Part shown: positions 1-8,234 of the stretch, piece after piece | How positions within the stretch are numbered: the first letter of the stretch is position 1 | Layout of the letters: each line of letters starts with the position of its first letter | Assembly (NCBI RefSeq): GCF_002778285.1 | Contig: NZ_NESM01000003.1 | Coordinates: 372,001 to 436,000, forward strand | Length of the DNA stretch: 64,000 bases | Source: Limnohabitans sp. 15K | GTDB lineage: Bacteria > Pseudomonadota > Gammaproteobacteria > Burkholderiales > Burkholderiaceae_C | Direction: 5' to 3' | Notes under the pieces: generated by a model | The model's input: only the letters and a program-made list of their open reading frames with translations | What the model was told of the DNA's origin: nothing | Databases searched by the model: none | Program-made: the position numbers and the translations under genes

Positions 1-2
1 AA

Positions 3-860
3 TTGCTGTCGCTCTCCACGCAAGGCATGCTCAAACTCATGCGCATCGACAGCAAAGGCAGCCGCGCTGTGACCGAAGAAGAAATCACCGCCAGTTTGGT
101 CGAAGGGGTCGACGCGGGACTGATCGAAGAGCACGAGCACCAAATGGTGCGCAACGTTTTCCACCTGGATGACCGTGCGCTCACCTCCATGATGACGCCG
201 CGCAGCGATATCCAATGGCTCGAAGCTAACCTCACGCCTCAGCAGGCCATGGACCGCATCAACCAGATGCGTGGGGAGGGCAACCATTCTTGGTACCCGG
301 TTTGCCGCGATGGTTTGGGCCACATCATTGGCGTCATCAGCTTGTCGCACCTCCTGGCCCTGCCAGAAAGCGATGAACGCGCTTTGGAGAATCACGCCCA
401 AACTGCCCATTTCGTGCCTGAAACCTTGACCGGTATGGAATTGCTTGAACAAATGCGCGACCAGTCCAGCCGCATGTTGTTTGTGGTGGACGAATATGGC
501 GAGGTCCAGGGTCTGCTGACCCCATTGGATTTGCTGGAAGCCATCACAGGCGAGCTCAAGTCCGACACCCAAACCGACGCCTGGGCCACCCAGAACGACG
601 ACGGCAGCTGGGTGCTCGACGGTATCATGCCTGTCAACGAACTCAAGGCACGCCTGGACATCAAAGAGCTGCCTGCTGAAGACAAAAACCGCTACAACAC
701 CTTGGCGGGTTTGCTCATGTATGCGCTGGGCCAACTGCCCACCCAAGGCCAAGTGATTGAGCTGGACGACTGGCGCTTCCAAGTCGTCGACCTCGAAGGC
801 CGCCGCATCGACAAGGTGATTGCCACCTTACGTCCAGGTATTTTGGATACGTCAGTTTGA
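3..860 (+). CDS. CorC/HlyC-type CBS-domain protein, 5' truncated
   Basis: C-terminal part of a hemolysin-family/CorC-like protein, a class linked to divalent-cation transport or tolerance. The open frame runs in from the left edge, so the N-terminus (in this family often a DUF21/CNNM membrane domain) is missing and no true start can be assigned. Visible fragment: a CBS pair at about residues 62-185, opened by the family motif MMTPRSDI, with VVDEYGEVQGLLTPLDLLEAI in the second CBS; then a transporter-associated CorC_HlyC domain at about 195-278, starting at DGSWVLDG. The two CBS motifs usually bind adenine nucleotides. Exact subfamily (CorC, TlyC or YtfL-like) cannot be fixed without the missing N-terminus. 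Confidence 0.85.
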   Translation: MLSLSTQGMLKLMRIDSKGSRAVTEEEITASLVEGVDAGLIEEHEHQMVRNVFHLDDRALTSMMTPRSDIQWLEANLTPQQAMDRINQMRGEGNHSWYPVCRDGLGHIIGVISLSHLLALPESDERALENHAQTAHFVPETLTGMELLEQMRDQSSRMLFVVDEYGEVQGLLTPLDLLEAITGELKSDTQTDAWATQNDDGSWVLDGIMPVNELKARLDIKELPAEDKNRYNTLAGLLMYALGQLPTQGQVIELDDWRFQVVDLEGRRIDKVIATLRPGILDTSV

Positions 861-1021
861 AAATGATGCAAGCGAGTGAAAATAATAAAAATATCAAATA
901 AAAAATATTTTTGATTGCCAATAACCCTCCCATTGACAAATATCAAAGAATAAACTGCCTGGCCTCTGATGGCGGCAGTAAATCGGGTATATTCGGCGTC
1001 TTTATCTCATCAGGATCAAAT
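861..1021. promoter_or_regulatory. AT-rich upstream region of the H-NS-like gene
   Basis: About 160 bases, clearly more AT-rich than the neighbours, with an A/T palindrome near 900-912. A TATATT at 988-993 is a candidate -10 box about 30 bases before the start codon. A TTGACA at 933-938 has no well-spaced partner. AT-rich upstream regions fit autoregulation by H-NS-like proteins, but no binding site was proven. Confidence 0.3.
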
Positions 1022-1321
1022 ATGACTTCCAGCTACAAAGACTTATTGGCTCAGCGTGAAACCTTGGAGCAAGCCATTGCTCAAGCCCGTCAAAACGAAA
1101 TCTCGGCCGCCGTTGCTAAAGTGCGCGAATTGGTTTCGGAGTTTGGTTTAACAGCCCAAGATGTGTTTCCTGGCCGCGGTGCAAAATCGGGTTCCACCAA
1201 AACGGTGAGCAAAGTCGCCCCCAAATACCGCGATCCTGCCACGGGCCAAACTTGGACCGGCCGTGGCAAAGCCCCTAAGTGGATTGATGGCAAAGACCGC
1301 GCACCTTTTGTTATCGCTTGA
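1022..1321 (+). CDS. H-NS family nucleoid-associated protein
   Basis: Small DNA-binding protein of the H-NS/BpH3/Bph family, 99 residues, that would bind and silence AT-rich DNA. The N-terminal half (residues 1-45) is predicted coiled coil for dimerisation (Q/E/A-rich helix). The C-terminal DNA-binding domain carries YRDPATGQTWTGRGKAPKWI at about residues 69-88, the hallmark of betaproteobacterial H-NS-like proteins. ATG at 1022 was chosen although the frame stays open to 911, because this start gives the normal family length. A good rho-independent terminator follows at 1343-1374, so the gene is probably monocistronic. It sits just before the glycan locus, a class of region that such proteins often silence; that link is inference. 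Confidence 0.9.
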   Translation: MTSSYKDLLAQRETLEQAIAQARQNEISAAVAKVRELVSEFGLTAQDVFPGRGAKSGSTKTVSKVAPKYRDPATGQTWTGRGKAPKWIDGKDRAPFVIA

Positions 1322-1342
1322 TTTTCCCCTGTTCAGCTGCGA

Positions 1343-1374
1343 GGCGAGGTACTTTCGTACTTCGCCTTTTTTTT
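1343..1374 (+). terminator. Rho-independent terminator after the H-NS-like gene
   Basis: A ten-base-pair stem (1343-1352 with 1357-1366, one G-T pair) with a TTTC loop, followed by eight T at 1367-1374. It lies 22 bases after the H-NS-like stop codon and separates it from the prenyltransferase gene. Confidence 0.85.
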
Positions 1375-1491
1375 CGGCATGTGAAACAGCTGAAATCGGC
1401 TTGTCTTTGATACCATTCACAACTTGGCCCTCTCTGGTGGCCTTTTCCCCTTGCAGCTTTGACCCGCGGCTTATGTCTCAAGGGTCATCTT

Positions 1492-2226
1492 TTGTCGATC
1501 GAATTGTCCAAGCTCATTTCCCCTAATGCTCTGCCTCAGCACATTGCCATCATCATGGATGGCAATCGCCGTTGGGCTAAAAATCGCTTTTTACCCGCTT
1601 CTTTGGGGCATGCTGCGGGTGCCAAACAAGTCCGTGAAGTCGTCAAAACGTGCGCGGAGATGGGTGTGCCGTATTTGAGTTTGTTCGCTTTCAGCACTGA
1701 AAATTGGAAGCGGCCCGAAGACGAAGTGTCCAGCCTCATGGGTTTGTTCATGTCTTATCTGCAAAAAGAGGTGGACAGCATGAATGGCAATGGCGTCCGC
1801 CTGAAGGTGGTGGGCGATACAAGCCGATTTGCCCCTGTGTTGCAGGACCTCATTGCCAAAGCAGAACGGGAGACTGCTTCCAATACGAAGATTACCTTGA
1901 CCATCTGTGCCAATTACGGTGGCCGATGGGACATGGTTCAAGCGGTCAAGGCGTGGCAAAAGGCACACCCTGAACAAAGCCTTCAATCGCTGACCGAAGA
2001 AGCGCTGAGTCACTATTTGAGCACCCACGATGCACCAGAAGTAGATCTTCTGATTCGCACGGGTGGAGAGTCCAGGGTGAGCAATTTTCTGCTTTGGCAG
2101 GCTGCTTATGCGGAATTGTTTTTCACAGACGATCTCTGGCCAGACTTTTCCAAACAGCGTTTACAGGAAGCGGTGGAATGGTTCTCAGGTCGTGATCGGC
2201 GCTTTGGTTCATCGGCCCCTTTGTAA
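1492..2226 (+). CDS. uppS: Isoprenyl transferase (undecaprenyl diphosphate synthase family)
   Basis: Cis-prenyltransferase that condenses isopentenyl diphosphate onto an allylic primer to make the polyprenyl carrier for glycan assembly. Motifs: HIAIIMDGNRRWAK near the N-terminus (Asp 23 is the catalytic Mg-binding residue), FSTENWKRP, and the C-terminal DLLIRTGGESRVSNFLLW followed by the AYAELFF stretch. TTG at 1492 is chosen as start because AAGGG stands seven bases upstream and the product (244 residues) has the normal length; an earlier TTG at 1459 lacks a ribosome site. In most betaproteobacteria uppS lies in the frr-uppS-cdsA-dxr cluster; here it stands directly before rmlA, so it may be a second, locus-dedicated copy. 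Confidence 0.88.
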   Translation: MSIELSKLISPNALPQHIAIIMDGNRRWAKNRFLPASLGHAAGAKQVREVVKTCAEMGVPYLSLFAFSTENWKRPEDEVSSLMGLFMSYLQKEVDSMNGNGVRLKVVGDTSRFAPVLQDLIAKAERETASNTKITLTICANYGGRWDMVQAVKAWQKAHPEQSLQSLTEEALSHYLSTHDAPEVDLLIRTGGESRVSNFLLWQAAYAELFFTDDLWPDFSKQRLQEAVEWFSGRDRRFGSSAPL

Positions 2227-2259
2227 AATAGTGCTCAAATTCAATACAGTGGTCCAACC

Positions 2260-3135
2260 ATGACAAATCGCAAAGGTATCATTCTCGCGGGGGGCTCAGG
2301 AACTCGTCTGTACCCTGTCACTCAGGCGGTAAGCAAGCAACTCATGCCTGTTTATGACAAGCCCATGGTTTATTACCCCTTAACCACCCTCATGTTGGCG
2401 GGCATTCGGGACGTCTTGCTCATCAGCACCCCGCAAGACACGCCCCGATTTGTGGATCTGTTGAAGGATGGCAAACAGTGGGGGATGAACATTCAATATG
2501 CGGTTCAGCCTCAGCCAGACGGTTTGGCCCAAGCCTTCATCATTGGCAAAGACTTTATCAACGGTGACCCCAGTGCATTGGTGCTGGGTGACAACCTCTT
2601 TTACGGGCATGACCTCGTTAAATTGTTGAGCAGTGCGCATGCGCAAACATCAGGTGCCAGTGTCTTTGCTTATCACGTTCAAGACCCGGAGCGCTACGGG
2701 GTGGTTGATTTTGATGCGCACAAGCGTGCCCTGAGCATCGAAGAAAAGCCAAAGTCACCTAAAAGCAATTTCGCGGTGACTGGCTTGTACTTTTATGACC
2801 ATCAAGTGTGTGATATCGCCAGCGGGATCGCGCCCTCAGCTCGGGGCGAATTGGAGATTACCGATGTCAACAAACAATATTTGAAGCAAAACCAGCTCAA
2901 TGTGGAAATCATGGGCAGGGGCTATGCCTGGCTGGACACGGGCACACACGACAGCTTGCTCGAGGCTGCTGGTTTTATTGCCACCTTGCAAAAAAGACAA
3001 GGGTTGATGGTCGCGTGTCCTGAAGAAATAGCGTTTCATCAAAATTGGATTTCGGCCGACGATCTTCTGAAGTTGGCCCATCCATTGTCCAAAAATGGCT
3101 ATGGCCAGTATTTGTTGAATTTGCTCAAAAAATAA
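2260..3135 (+). CDS. rfbA: Glucose-1-phosphate thymidylyltransferase RmlA
   Basis: Makes dTDP-glucose from glucose-1-phosphate and dTTP in the cytoplasm, the first step toward dTDP-L-rhamnose and other dTDP sugars. Length 291 residues is normal for RmlA. The nucleotidyltransferase signature [16 protein letters not shown] lies at about residues 6-21 (Gly-rich loop plus Arg), followed by [16 protein letters not shown] for sugar-phosphate binding and LGDNLFYG for metal and dTTP. It begins 33 bases after the prenyltransferase and is followed 30 bases later by rmlC, so the genes are probably one operon. The rmlB and rmlD partners are absent from this window. Confidence 0.95.
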   Translation: MTNRKGIILAGGSGTRLYPVTQAVSKQLMPVYDKPMVYYPLTTLMLAGIRDVLLISTPQDTPRFVDLLKDGKQWGMNIQYAVQPQPDGLAQAFIIGKDFINGDPSALVLGDNLFYGHDLVKLLSSAHAQTSGASVFAYHVQDPERYGVVDFDAHKRALSIEEKPKSPKSNFAVTGLYFYDHQVCDIASGIAPSARGELEITDVNKQYLKQNQLNVEIMGRGYAWLDTGTHDSLLEAAGFIATLQKRQGLMVACPEEIAFHQNWISADDLLKLAHPLSKNGYGQYLLNLLKK

Positions 3136-3165
3136 ATTCGCTTCTAAACCGAAGCCACTGTTGTT

Positions 3166-3717
3166 ATGCCCTTTATCTCTACGCCGACCGCCATACCCGA
3201 AGTTTTGATCTTGGAGCCGAAGGTCTTCGGTGATGCAAGAGGGTTTTTTTTTGAAAGTTTCAACGAATTGGATTTTCAAAAGGCAACGGGCTTAAACATC
3301 CATTTTGTCCAAGACAATCACAGCAAGTCAGCCAGAGGTGTTTTGCGAGGCTTGCACTACCAAATTCAGCATCCGCAAGGCAAATTGGTGCGAGTGGTTC
3401 AGGGTGAGGTCTTCGATGTGGCGGTGGATCTGAGGAAATCCTCCCCGACTTTTGGCAAATGGGTGGGCGTTCTATTGAGCGAAAAAAACCACCGACAACT
3501 TTGGGTTCCGCCGGGCTTTGCCCATGGCTTTGTGGTGCTCAGTGAATCGGCAGAATTCCTTTACAAAACCACCGATTATTGGTTTGCAGAGCACGAGCGC
3601 AGTTTGATTTGGAATGATCCCGAGGTGGCGGTGGAGTGGCCCATTGATTTTGAACCGCAACTGGCAACGAAAGACCAAAACGGGGTTTTTCTAAAAAATG
3701 CGGATATATATGACTAA
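3166..3717 (+). CDS. rfbC: dTDP-4-dehydrorhamnose 3,5-epimerase RmlC
   Basis: Double epimerase acting on dTDP-4-keto-6-deoxyglucose in the rhamnose pathway. 183 residues, a single cupin (jelly-roll) domain. Seen: ARGVLRGLHYQ with catalytic His 64, the partner Asp 89 region (FDVAVDLRKSSPTFG), and PPGFAHGFVVLSE with Tyr 133 downstream. All residues expected in an active RmlC appear present. It directly follows rmlA. Without rmlB/rmlD nearby the product would need a dehydratase and a reductase encoded elsewhere, or a different dTDP sugar is made. Confidence 0.94.
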   Translation: MPFISTPTAIPEVLILEPKVFGDARGFFFESFNELDFQKATGLNIHFVQDNHSKSARGVLRGLHYQIQHPQGKLVRVVQGEVFDVAVDLRKSSPTFGKWVGVLLSEKNHRQLWVPPGFAHGFVVLSESAEFLYKTTDYWFAEHERSLIWNDPEVAVEWPIDFEPQLATKDQNGVFLKNADIYD

Positions 3718-3743
3718 ACTCAAATTTGGTGCAGTTATTTAAA

Positions 3744-4454
3744 ATGGCATCAACATTGGTTGTGGTTTTATTTGCACTGTATGCACTTTTAGACGCCATT
3801 GCACTCCTGCCCAGGGTGGCTGGTTCTCTGTTGAATAAAAACGGACTGGGTTACACATTTTCTGTCATGGTTCACACCTTGAAGAGGGTGTTTGTGGTGT
3901 CCTATCCACCTTTGTTGGGTTGGATTGCACTTCAAGGCGAAAGCTTGTATCCAGCCATCTTTGCTTCGTATTTTTGGGGTGCCTTAGCGGTTGTTCTGGT
4001 TTCTATCTTCAAGTACCCCATCATCAAGTGCTTTATCCATTGGATTGAAGGCTATGCGGTGGGTGGTTCCGTCTTTTATGCTGTTTTTCAGCATCCCTAC
4101 ACGCCGCACGAATCCATGGTCGGTCAAGGCAAGGTGGATTTTTCTTTCAGTTTTGACAAGTCTTTGATTTATTCATCTTCTTGGGTTTATTTTATTTATG
4201 GCTCTTCCCTGTTTTTCATCAATCTTTTCGGGGCTGAATTTCAAGACCAATCTGCGGTGATTTATCAACTGGTCGGCATCATCAATGCCTTGGGTACGGT
4301 CTTGATGTCTTTTTATTTGGACCCCAAAATCTCCAGAAATTTCGACCAAAAAGAACGCATCATGGAGAGCAACGATTCGGTGGTGGCCGGCCAGTTGTTG
4401 GCCTTGGTGGTGTGGGGGCCCGCCTCGATCGCCCTGTTCAGTTTGATTTTGTGA
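3744..4454 (+). CDS. Polytopic membrane protein, possibly Amj-like flippase
   Basis: 236-residue very hydrophobic protein with about six predicted membrane segments and no recognisable catalytic motif. It shows a faint resemblance to the Amj/YdaH family of lipid II flippases: an acidic residue in the first segment followed by PRVAG, a basic residue in VHTLKR, PPLLG at the next loop, and DPKIS near the C-terminus after a segment ending in LMSFYLDP. Family members share the pattern R-x-A-G, S-R, P-x-x-G and D-P. This is pattern memory, not an alignment. In a locus that lacks a Wzx gene, a lipid-linked-sugar flippase would be a sensible role. ATG at 3744 is chosen; a TTG at 3726 is possible. Confidence 0.45.
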   Translation: MASTLVVVLFALYALLDAIALLPRVAGSLLNKNGLGYTFSVMVHTLKRVFVVSYPPLLGWIALQGESLYPAIFASYFWGALAVVLVSIFKYPIIKCFIHWIEGYAVGGSVFYAVFQHPYTPHESMVGQGKVDFSFSFDKSLIYSSSWVYFIYGSSLFFINLFGAEFQDQSAVIYQLVGIINALGTVLMSFYLDPKISRNFDQKERIMESNDSVVAGQLLALVVWGPASIALFSLIL

Positions 4455-4515
4455 AAAATGCCAGCCACATGTCTTTCCTGATGGTCCGCACCAGACTGAG
4501 CCAAGGGCGCCCTTG

Positions 4516-5724
4516 ATGCGCCTACTGCATGTTGTCAAGACAGTGGATGGCGCCCGGTGGGCCATCGATCAAGTGCGCGAGTTGGTGGCGCTTGGTCTGG
4601 AGGTGCATGTGGTTTTGCCGGCGTTCTCGGGTCGCTTCATGTCAAGTTGGCGCGAAACAGGTGCTGTGTTGCACGCCTTGCCTGTCGATTTACCGGTTAA
4701 ATCGCCGTGGCGCATGCCCGAAATGCTCCGTCAAGTCAGGTGCCTGGTGGACCGGGTGAAACCAGACATCATCCACAGCCATTTTTTCGGAACCACCGTG
4801 TTGATGCGGATGGCTTTGGGCCCCAACCATCCGGTTCCTCGCATCTTTCAAGTGCCCGGTCCCCTGCACCTTGAGCACGCCCTGTTTCGGCGCTGGGAGT
4901 TGCAGACGTCCGGGCCTTGTGATCATTGGATCGCATCCAGCCGCTACATCCAGTCGCTTTACCTGGCACACGGAGTTTCAGAGGACCGAGTTTTCCTCAG
5001 TTATTACGGCAATCACCAAGCCTTGCCCACAGCGCTTGACGCGCCAACGCGTTCGGGTCCATTGCGACAACGCTTGGGCATTTCTTCGCATCAAAAGGTG
5101 GTTGGCAATATCAACCACATCTACCCACCCAAGTGGTATTTGGGACAGACCCGTGGATTAAAGCGCCATGAAGATGTGATCGACGCCCTCGCGCTGGTAT
5201 GCCAGTCCAGAGACGATGTCACGGGTGTGCTCGTGGGCAGCCAGTGGGGTGCAGGAGACCGTTACCAAAAAAGTCTGATGCGACGTGCTGCACGAGCGGG
5301 TGCAGGGCGCATCTTGATGCCGGGGCACTTGGCCTCGGAAGAAGTGGCATCGGCATGGCATGACTTTGATCTGGCGGTCCATGTCCCTACTTCTGAAAAC
5401 TGTGGCGGTGTTGTCGAACCCTTGCAAGCGGGTGTGCCTGTCATTGCCTCCAGGGTGGGGGGCTTGCCTGAAGTGGTTTTCGACGGTGTGACGGGGCAAC
5501 TGGTGTCGCCTGACAACGTGCAAGAATTGGCGAAGGCCATTTCTAACGCACTGAACCAGCTCGAAGGGATGCGCCTAGGCGCAGATCGTGGCGCTGCGTT
5601 GGTGACCACCATGTTTGACGCAACAAGAACGGCCAAAGAAGTGGCCGGCATTTACGGGCACATTGCCAGCGCAGCACCTCGCCCTTTGTCCTTTGACTCG
5701 TCTGCTTTTGTGGCCAAGTTTTAA
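4516..5724 (+). CDS. GT4-family glycosyltransferase
   Basis: GT-B fold retaining glycosyltransferase, 402 residues, predicted to add a sugar to a lipid-linked or sugar acceptor at the cytoplasmic face. N-terminal acceptor domain starts with MRLLHVVKTVDGARWA and contains DIIHSHFFG; the C-terminal donor domain has GNINHIYPPKW, and SENCGGVVEPLQAGVPVIAS followed by VGGLPEVV and GVTGQLVSP, the typical nucleotide-sugar site. The usual E-x7-E spacing appears one residue shorter here. ATG at 4516 is preferred over the TTG one codon earlier. Sugar specificity cannot be read from sequence. Confidence 0.88.
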   Translation: MRLLHVVKTVDGARWAIDQVRELVALGLEVHVVLPAFSGRFMSSWRETGAVLHALPVDLPVKSPWRMPEMLRQVRCLVDRVKPDIIHSHFFGTTVLMRMALGPNHPVPRIFQVPGPLHLEHALFRRWELQTSGPCDHWIASSRYIQSLYLAHGVSEDRVFLSYYGNHQALPTALDAPTRSGPLRQRLGISSHQKVVGNINHIYPPKWYLGQTRGLKRHEDVIDALALVCQSRDDVTGVLVGSQWGAGDRYQKSLMRRAARAGAGRILMPGHLASEEVASAWHDFDLAVHVPTSENCGGVVEPLQAGVPVIASRVGGLPEVVFDGVTGQLVSPDNVQELAKAISNALNQLEGMRLGADRGAALVTTMFDATRTAKEVAGIYGHIASAAPRPLSFDSSAFVAKF

Positions 5725-5727
5725 GCC

Positions 5728-6327
5728 ATGACTTTGAAAAGATCCTTGGATTGTCTGGTGTCGGGTGTCGCATTGACGTTGCTGGCCCCCGGACTTTTGT
5801 TGGTTGCAGGGTTGATTTTTTTGAAGATGGGTGCTCCTGTGTTGTTCACCCAAGAGCGACCAGGGCTGGGCGGTCGCCCTTTCAGGGTTTACAAATTTCG
5901 CACCATGTCGGATGCCCGCGATGCGGAAGGTCAATGCTTGTCCGACGCTGAAAGATTGAGCACATTGGGCCTGCTGTTGCGACAATGGAGTGTGGATGAG
6001 TTGCCGCAGCTCTTCAACGTTTTGAAGGGGGATATGAGTTTGGTCGGCCCCCGTCCCTTGTTGATGGAATATTTGCCCCTTTACTCTCCCACCCAGGCGC
6101 GACGCCATGAAGTGCGGCCAGGCATCACGGGTTGGGCGCAGGTCAATGGCCGCAACGCCATCAGCTGGCCAGACAAGTTTGCACTCGATGTTTGGTATGT
6201 GGACCACCACAGCCTGTGGCTGGATGTGCGCATCTTGTGGCTGACCTTGCGCAAGGTACTTTTGCGTGATGGCATCAGCGCTTCAGGCGAGGCGACGATG
6301 CCTAAATTTGAGGGCGACAGGTCATGA
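5728..6327 (+). CDS. Phosphoglycosyl transferase, PglC/WcaJ C-terminal type
   Basis: Small monotopic phosphoglycosyl transferase (199 residues) that transfers a sugar-1-phosphate from a UDP sugar to undecaprenyl phosphate, the initiating step of glycan assembly on the inner membrane. One re-entrant hydrophobic helix at about residues 8-33, then FTQERPGLGGRPFRVYKFRTM, the catalytic Asp-Glu pair in VDELPQ (residues 90-91), LKGDMSLVGPRPLL and RPGITGWAQVNGRN. The short form without the extra N-terminal membrane domain matches PglC. Its stop overlaps the next gene's start by four bases, and the next three genes look like the rest of a bacillosamine route, so UDP-diNAcBac is the likely donor (inference). 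Confidence 0.92.
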   Translation: MTLKRSLDCLVSGVALTLLAPGLLLVAGLIFLKMGAPVLFTQERPGLGGRPFRVYKFRTMSDARDAEGQCLSDAERLSTLGLLLRQWSVDELPQLFNVLKGDMSLVGPRPLLMEYLPLYSPTQARRHEVRPGITGWAQVNGRNAISWPDKFALDVWYVDHHSLWLDVRILWLTLRKVLLRDGISASGEATMPKFEGDRS

Positions 6328-6980
6328 AACGTTTTGCCATCTTTGGTGCCAGTGGTTGTGGCCGGGGTGTTTTGCCTTTGGTGCGTGAGCAGTTGCAAAC
6401 CAGTTTGGCGGTCGGTGAATGTGATTTGGTCTTTGTAGACGACCATCCGCCATCCCCTGTGGTGAACGGGCATCGGGTTTTGACTTATGCGCAGTGGCTG
6501 AGTGAGCCCGCCAGCAGCCGTCAGATCAATGTGGCCATTGCCAACAGCCGTGTACGCGAACAGTTGGTTCAGCGCTGCTTGGCCGATGGCGTGGATTTTT
6601 ACCAGGCGCGAGCGGCCAATGTGGTGCAGCTGGACGACGTGGAGCTGGGCGAGGGTGCGGTCTTGTGCCCCTTCGTCACGCTGACGAGCAACATCCGTAT
6701 TGGCCGGCATTTCCATGCCAACCTTTACAGCTATGTCGAGCACGATTGTGTGATCGGTGACTTTGTGACGTTTGCCCCTGGCGTGATGTGCAACGGCCAT
6801 GTCCACATTGAAGACCATGCCTACATTGGTGCGGGCGCGATGATCAAACAGGGCTTGCCCGGCAAACCTTTGGTGATAGGCCGGGGCGCTGTGGTGGGCA
6901 TGGGCGCGGTGGTTACCAAGAGCGTCCCCCCCGGGGTGACGGTGGTGGGCAATCCTGCGCGGCCTTTGACGCAACACTGA
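6324..6980 (+). CDS. Sugar O/N-acetyltransferase, PglD/NeuD type
   Basis: 218-residue acetyltransferase with an N-terminal Rossmann-like sugar-nucleotide binding part (FAIFGASGCGRGVLPLV) and a C-terminal left-handed beta-helix built of hexapeptide repeats (for example GDFVTFAPGVMCNGHVHI, then YIGAGAMIKQ, VVGMGAVVTKSVPPGVTVVGNPARPL). The His in YVEHDCVIGDF fits the catalytic base of PglD. Expected reaction: acetyl-CoA-dependent N-acetylation of UDP-4-amino-4,6-dideoxy-GlcNAc to UDP-diNAcBac. It overlaps the upstream PglC-like gene by four bases and is nine bases from the aminotransferase gene. NeuD (sialic acid O-acetylation) is the alternative, but no sialic acid genes are present. Confidence 0.88.
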   Translation: MKRFAIFGASGCGRGVLPLVREQLQTSLAVGECDLVFVDDHPPSPVVNGHRVLTYAQWLSEPASSRQINVAIANSRVREQLVQRCLADGVDFYQARAANVVQLDDVELGEGAVLCPFVTLTSNIRIGRHFHANLYSYVEHDCVIGDFVTFAPGVMCNGHVHIEDHAYIGAGAMIKQGLPGKPLVIGRGAVVGMGAVVTKSVPPGVTVVGNPARPLTQH

Positions 6981-6989
6981 AGAGGCGAC

Positions 6990-8234
6990 ATGCTGAACAC
7001 CCATTTTTCACCTTGGCCCAGTTTCACACCCGAAGAGGCCGATGCGGTGCACCGGGTCCTGCTTTCCAACCAAGTGAACTATTGGACAGGCACTGAAACC
7101 CGTGCATTTGAAAAAGAGTTTGCCGCATGGTGCGGGACGGCCCATGCAGTTGCGCTGGCCAATGGCACGTTGGCGCTCGATGTGGCACTGAAGGCCTTGG
7201 GCGTAGGCCTGGGTGATGAGGTGGTGGTGACGCCCCGCACGTTCATCGCATCCATTTCGTGTGTGGTGAATGCAGGGGCCATTCCAGTTTTCGCCGATGT
7301 CGAGGCCGACAGCGGGAACATGTCGGCACGCACCATTAAGGCGGTTTTGACGCCACGAACCAAGGCGGTGGTGTGTGTGCATCTGGCAGGTTGGCCTTGC
7401 GACATGGACCCCATCATGGCGCTGGCTGAAAAACATGGATTGAAGGTGATCGAGGACTGCGCCCAAGCACATGGTGCGCGTTACAAAGGGCGGCCTGTCG
7501 GCAGCATCGGCCATGTGGGGGCTTGGAGTTTTTGCCAAGACAAAATCATGACCACCGGTGGCGAGGGCGGCATGGTGACCACCAACGACGCGGACTTGTG
7601 GCAGGCCATGTGGTCGTACAAAGACCACGGGAAGAGCTACGAGGCCGTGTACGAGCGCCAGCACCCCCCAGGTTTCAGGTGGTTGCATGAGGGCTTTGGC
7701 ACCAATTGGCGCATGTTGGAGATGCAGGCCGTGATTGGGCGCATTCAGCTGCGGCGCATGGCCGACTGGTCCGATGCCCGCAGACGCCATGCACAGGCCA
7801 TTGGGGCGGCTTGCGCCGAGTTTGCCGCCTTGCGGGTGCCACAGCTGCGCTGCGCCAGTTGCTCGGGTGGGTGTACTTTGGCGGACGCGGCTTGCGAGCA
7901 TGCGCATTACAAATGTTATGCCTATGTCCAGCCTGAGTATTTGGCGTCTGGTTGGACGCGAGACCGGATCATCGGGGCCATCATGGCCGAGGGCGTGCCT
8001 TGTTACCAAGGGTCTTGTTCCGAGGTGTATTTGGAAAAAGCGTTCAATGAAACCGGGTGGCGGCCAGCGGTTCGCTTGCCTGTGGCCAAGGCATTGGGTG
8101 AAACGTCGATCATGTTTTTGGTGCACCCCACCCTGACGCAGGATGAAATCCAGAAAACGTGCCAAGTGATTCGCCAAGTCATGGCACAGGCTTGCCATGG
8201 AACCGAAGGACGCAGTCCGCTGTTTTCCACATGA
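6990..8234 (+). CDS. DegT/DnrJ/EryC1-family sugar aminotransferase, PglE-like
   Basis: PLP enzyme of 414 residues that would aminate the 4-keto sugar made by the dehydratase downstream. Family motifs: VALANGTLALDVALKALG, GDEVVVTPRTF, EDCAQAHGARYKGRPVGS and the PLP-lysine motif WSFCQDKIMTTGGEGGMV with Lys 185; HYKCYAYVQPE stands where HAYYKYYVF-type sequence is usual. Odd: four cysteines at 288, 291, 295 and 302 (C-x2-C-x3-C-x6-C) form a short Cys-rich insertion just before that region, which could hold a metal. The stop codon overlaps the ATG of the dehydratase gene. Confidence 0.9.
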   Translation: MLNTHFSPWPSFTPEEADAVHRVLLSNQVNYWTGTETRAFEKEFAAWCGTAHAVALANGTLALDVALKALGVGLGDEVVVTPRTFIASISCVVNAGAIPVFADVEADSGNMSARTIKAVLTPRTKAVVCVHLAGWPCDMDPIMALAEKHGLKVIEDCAQAHGARYKGRPVGSIGHVGAWSFCQDKIMTTGGEGGMVTTNDADLWQAMWSYKDHGKSYEAVYERQHPPGFRWLHEGFGTNWRMLEMQAVIGRIQLRRMADWSDARRRHAQAIGAACAEFAALRVPQLRCASCSGGCTLADAACEHAHYKCYAYVQPEYLASGWTRDRIIGAIMAEGVPCYQGSCSEVYLEKAFNETGWRPAVRLPVAKALGETSIMFLVHPTLTQDEIQKTCQVIRQVMAQACHGTEGRSPLFST

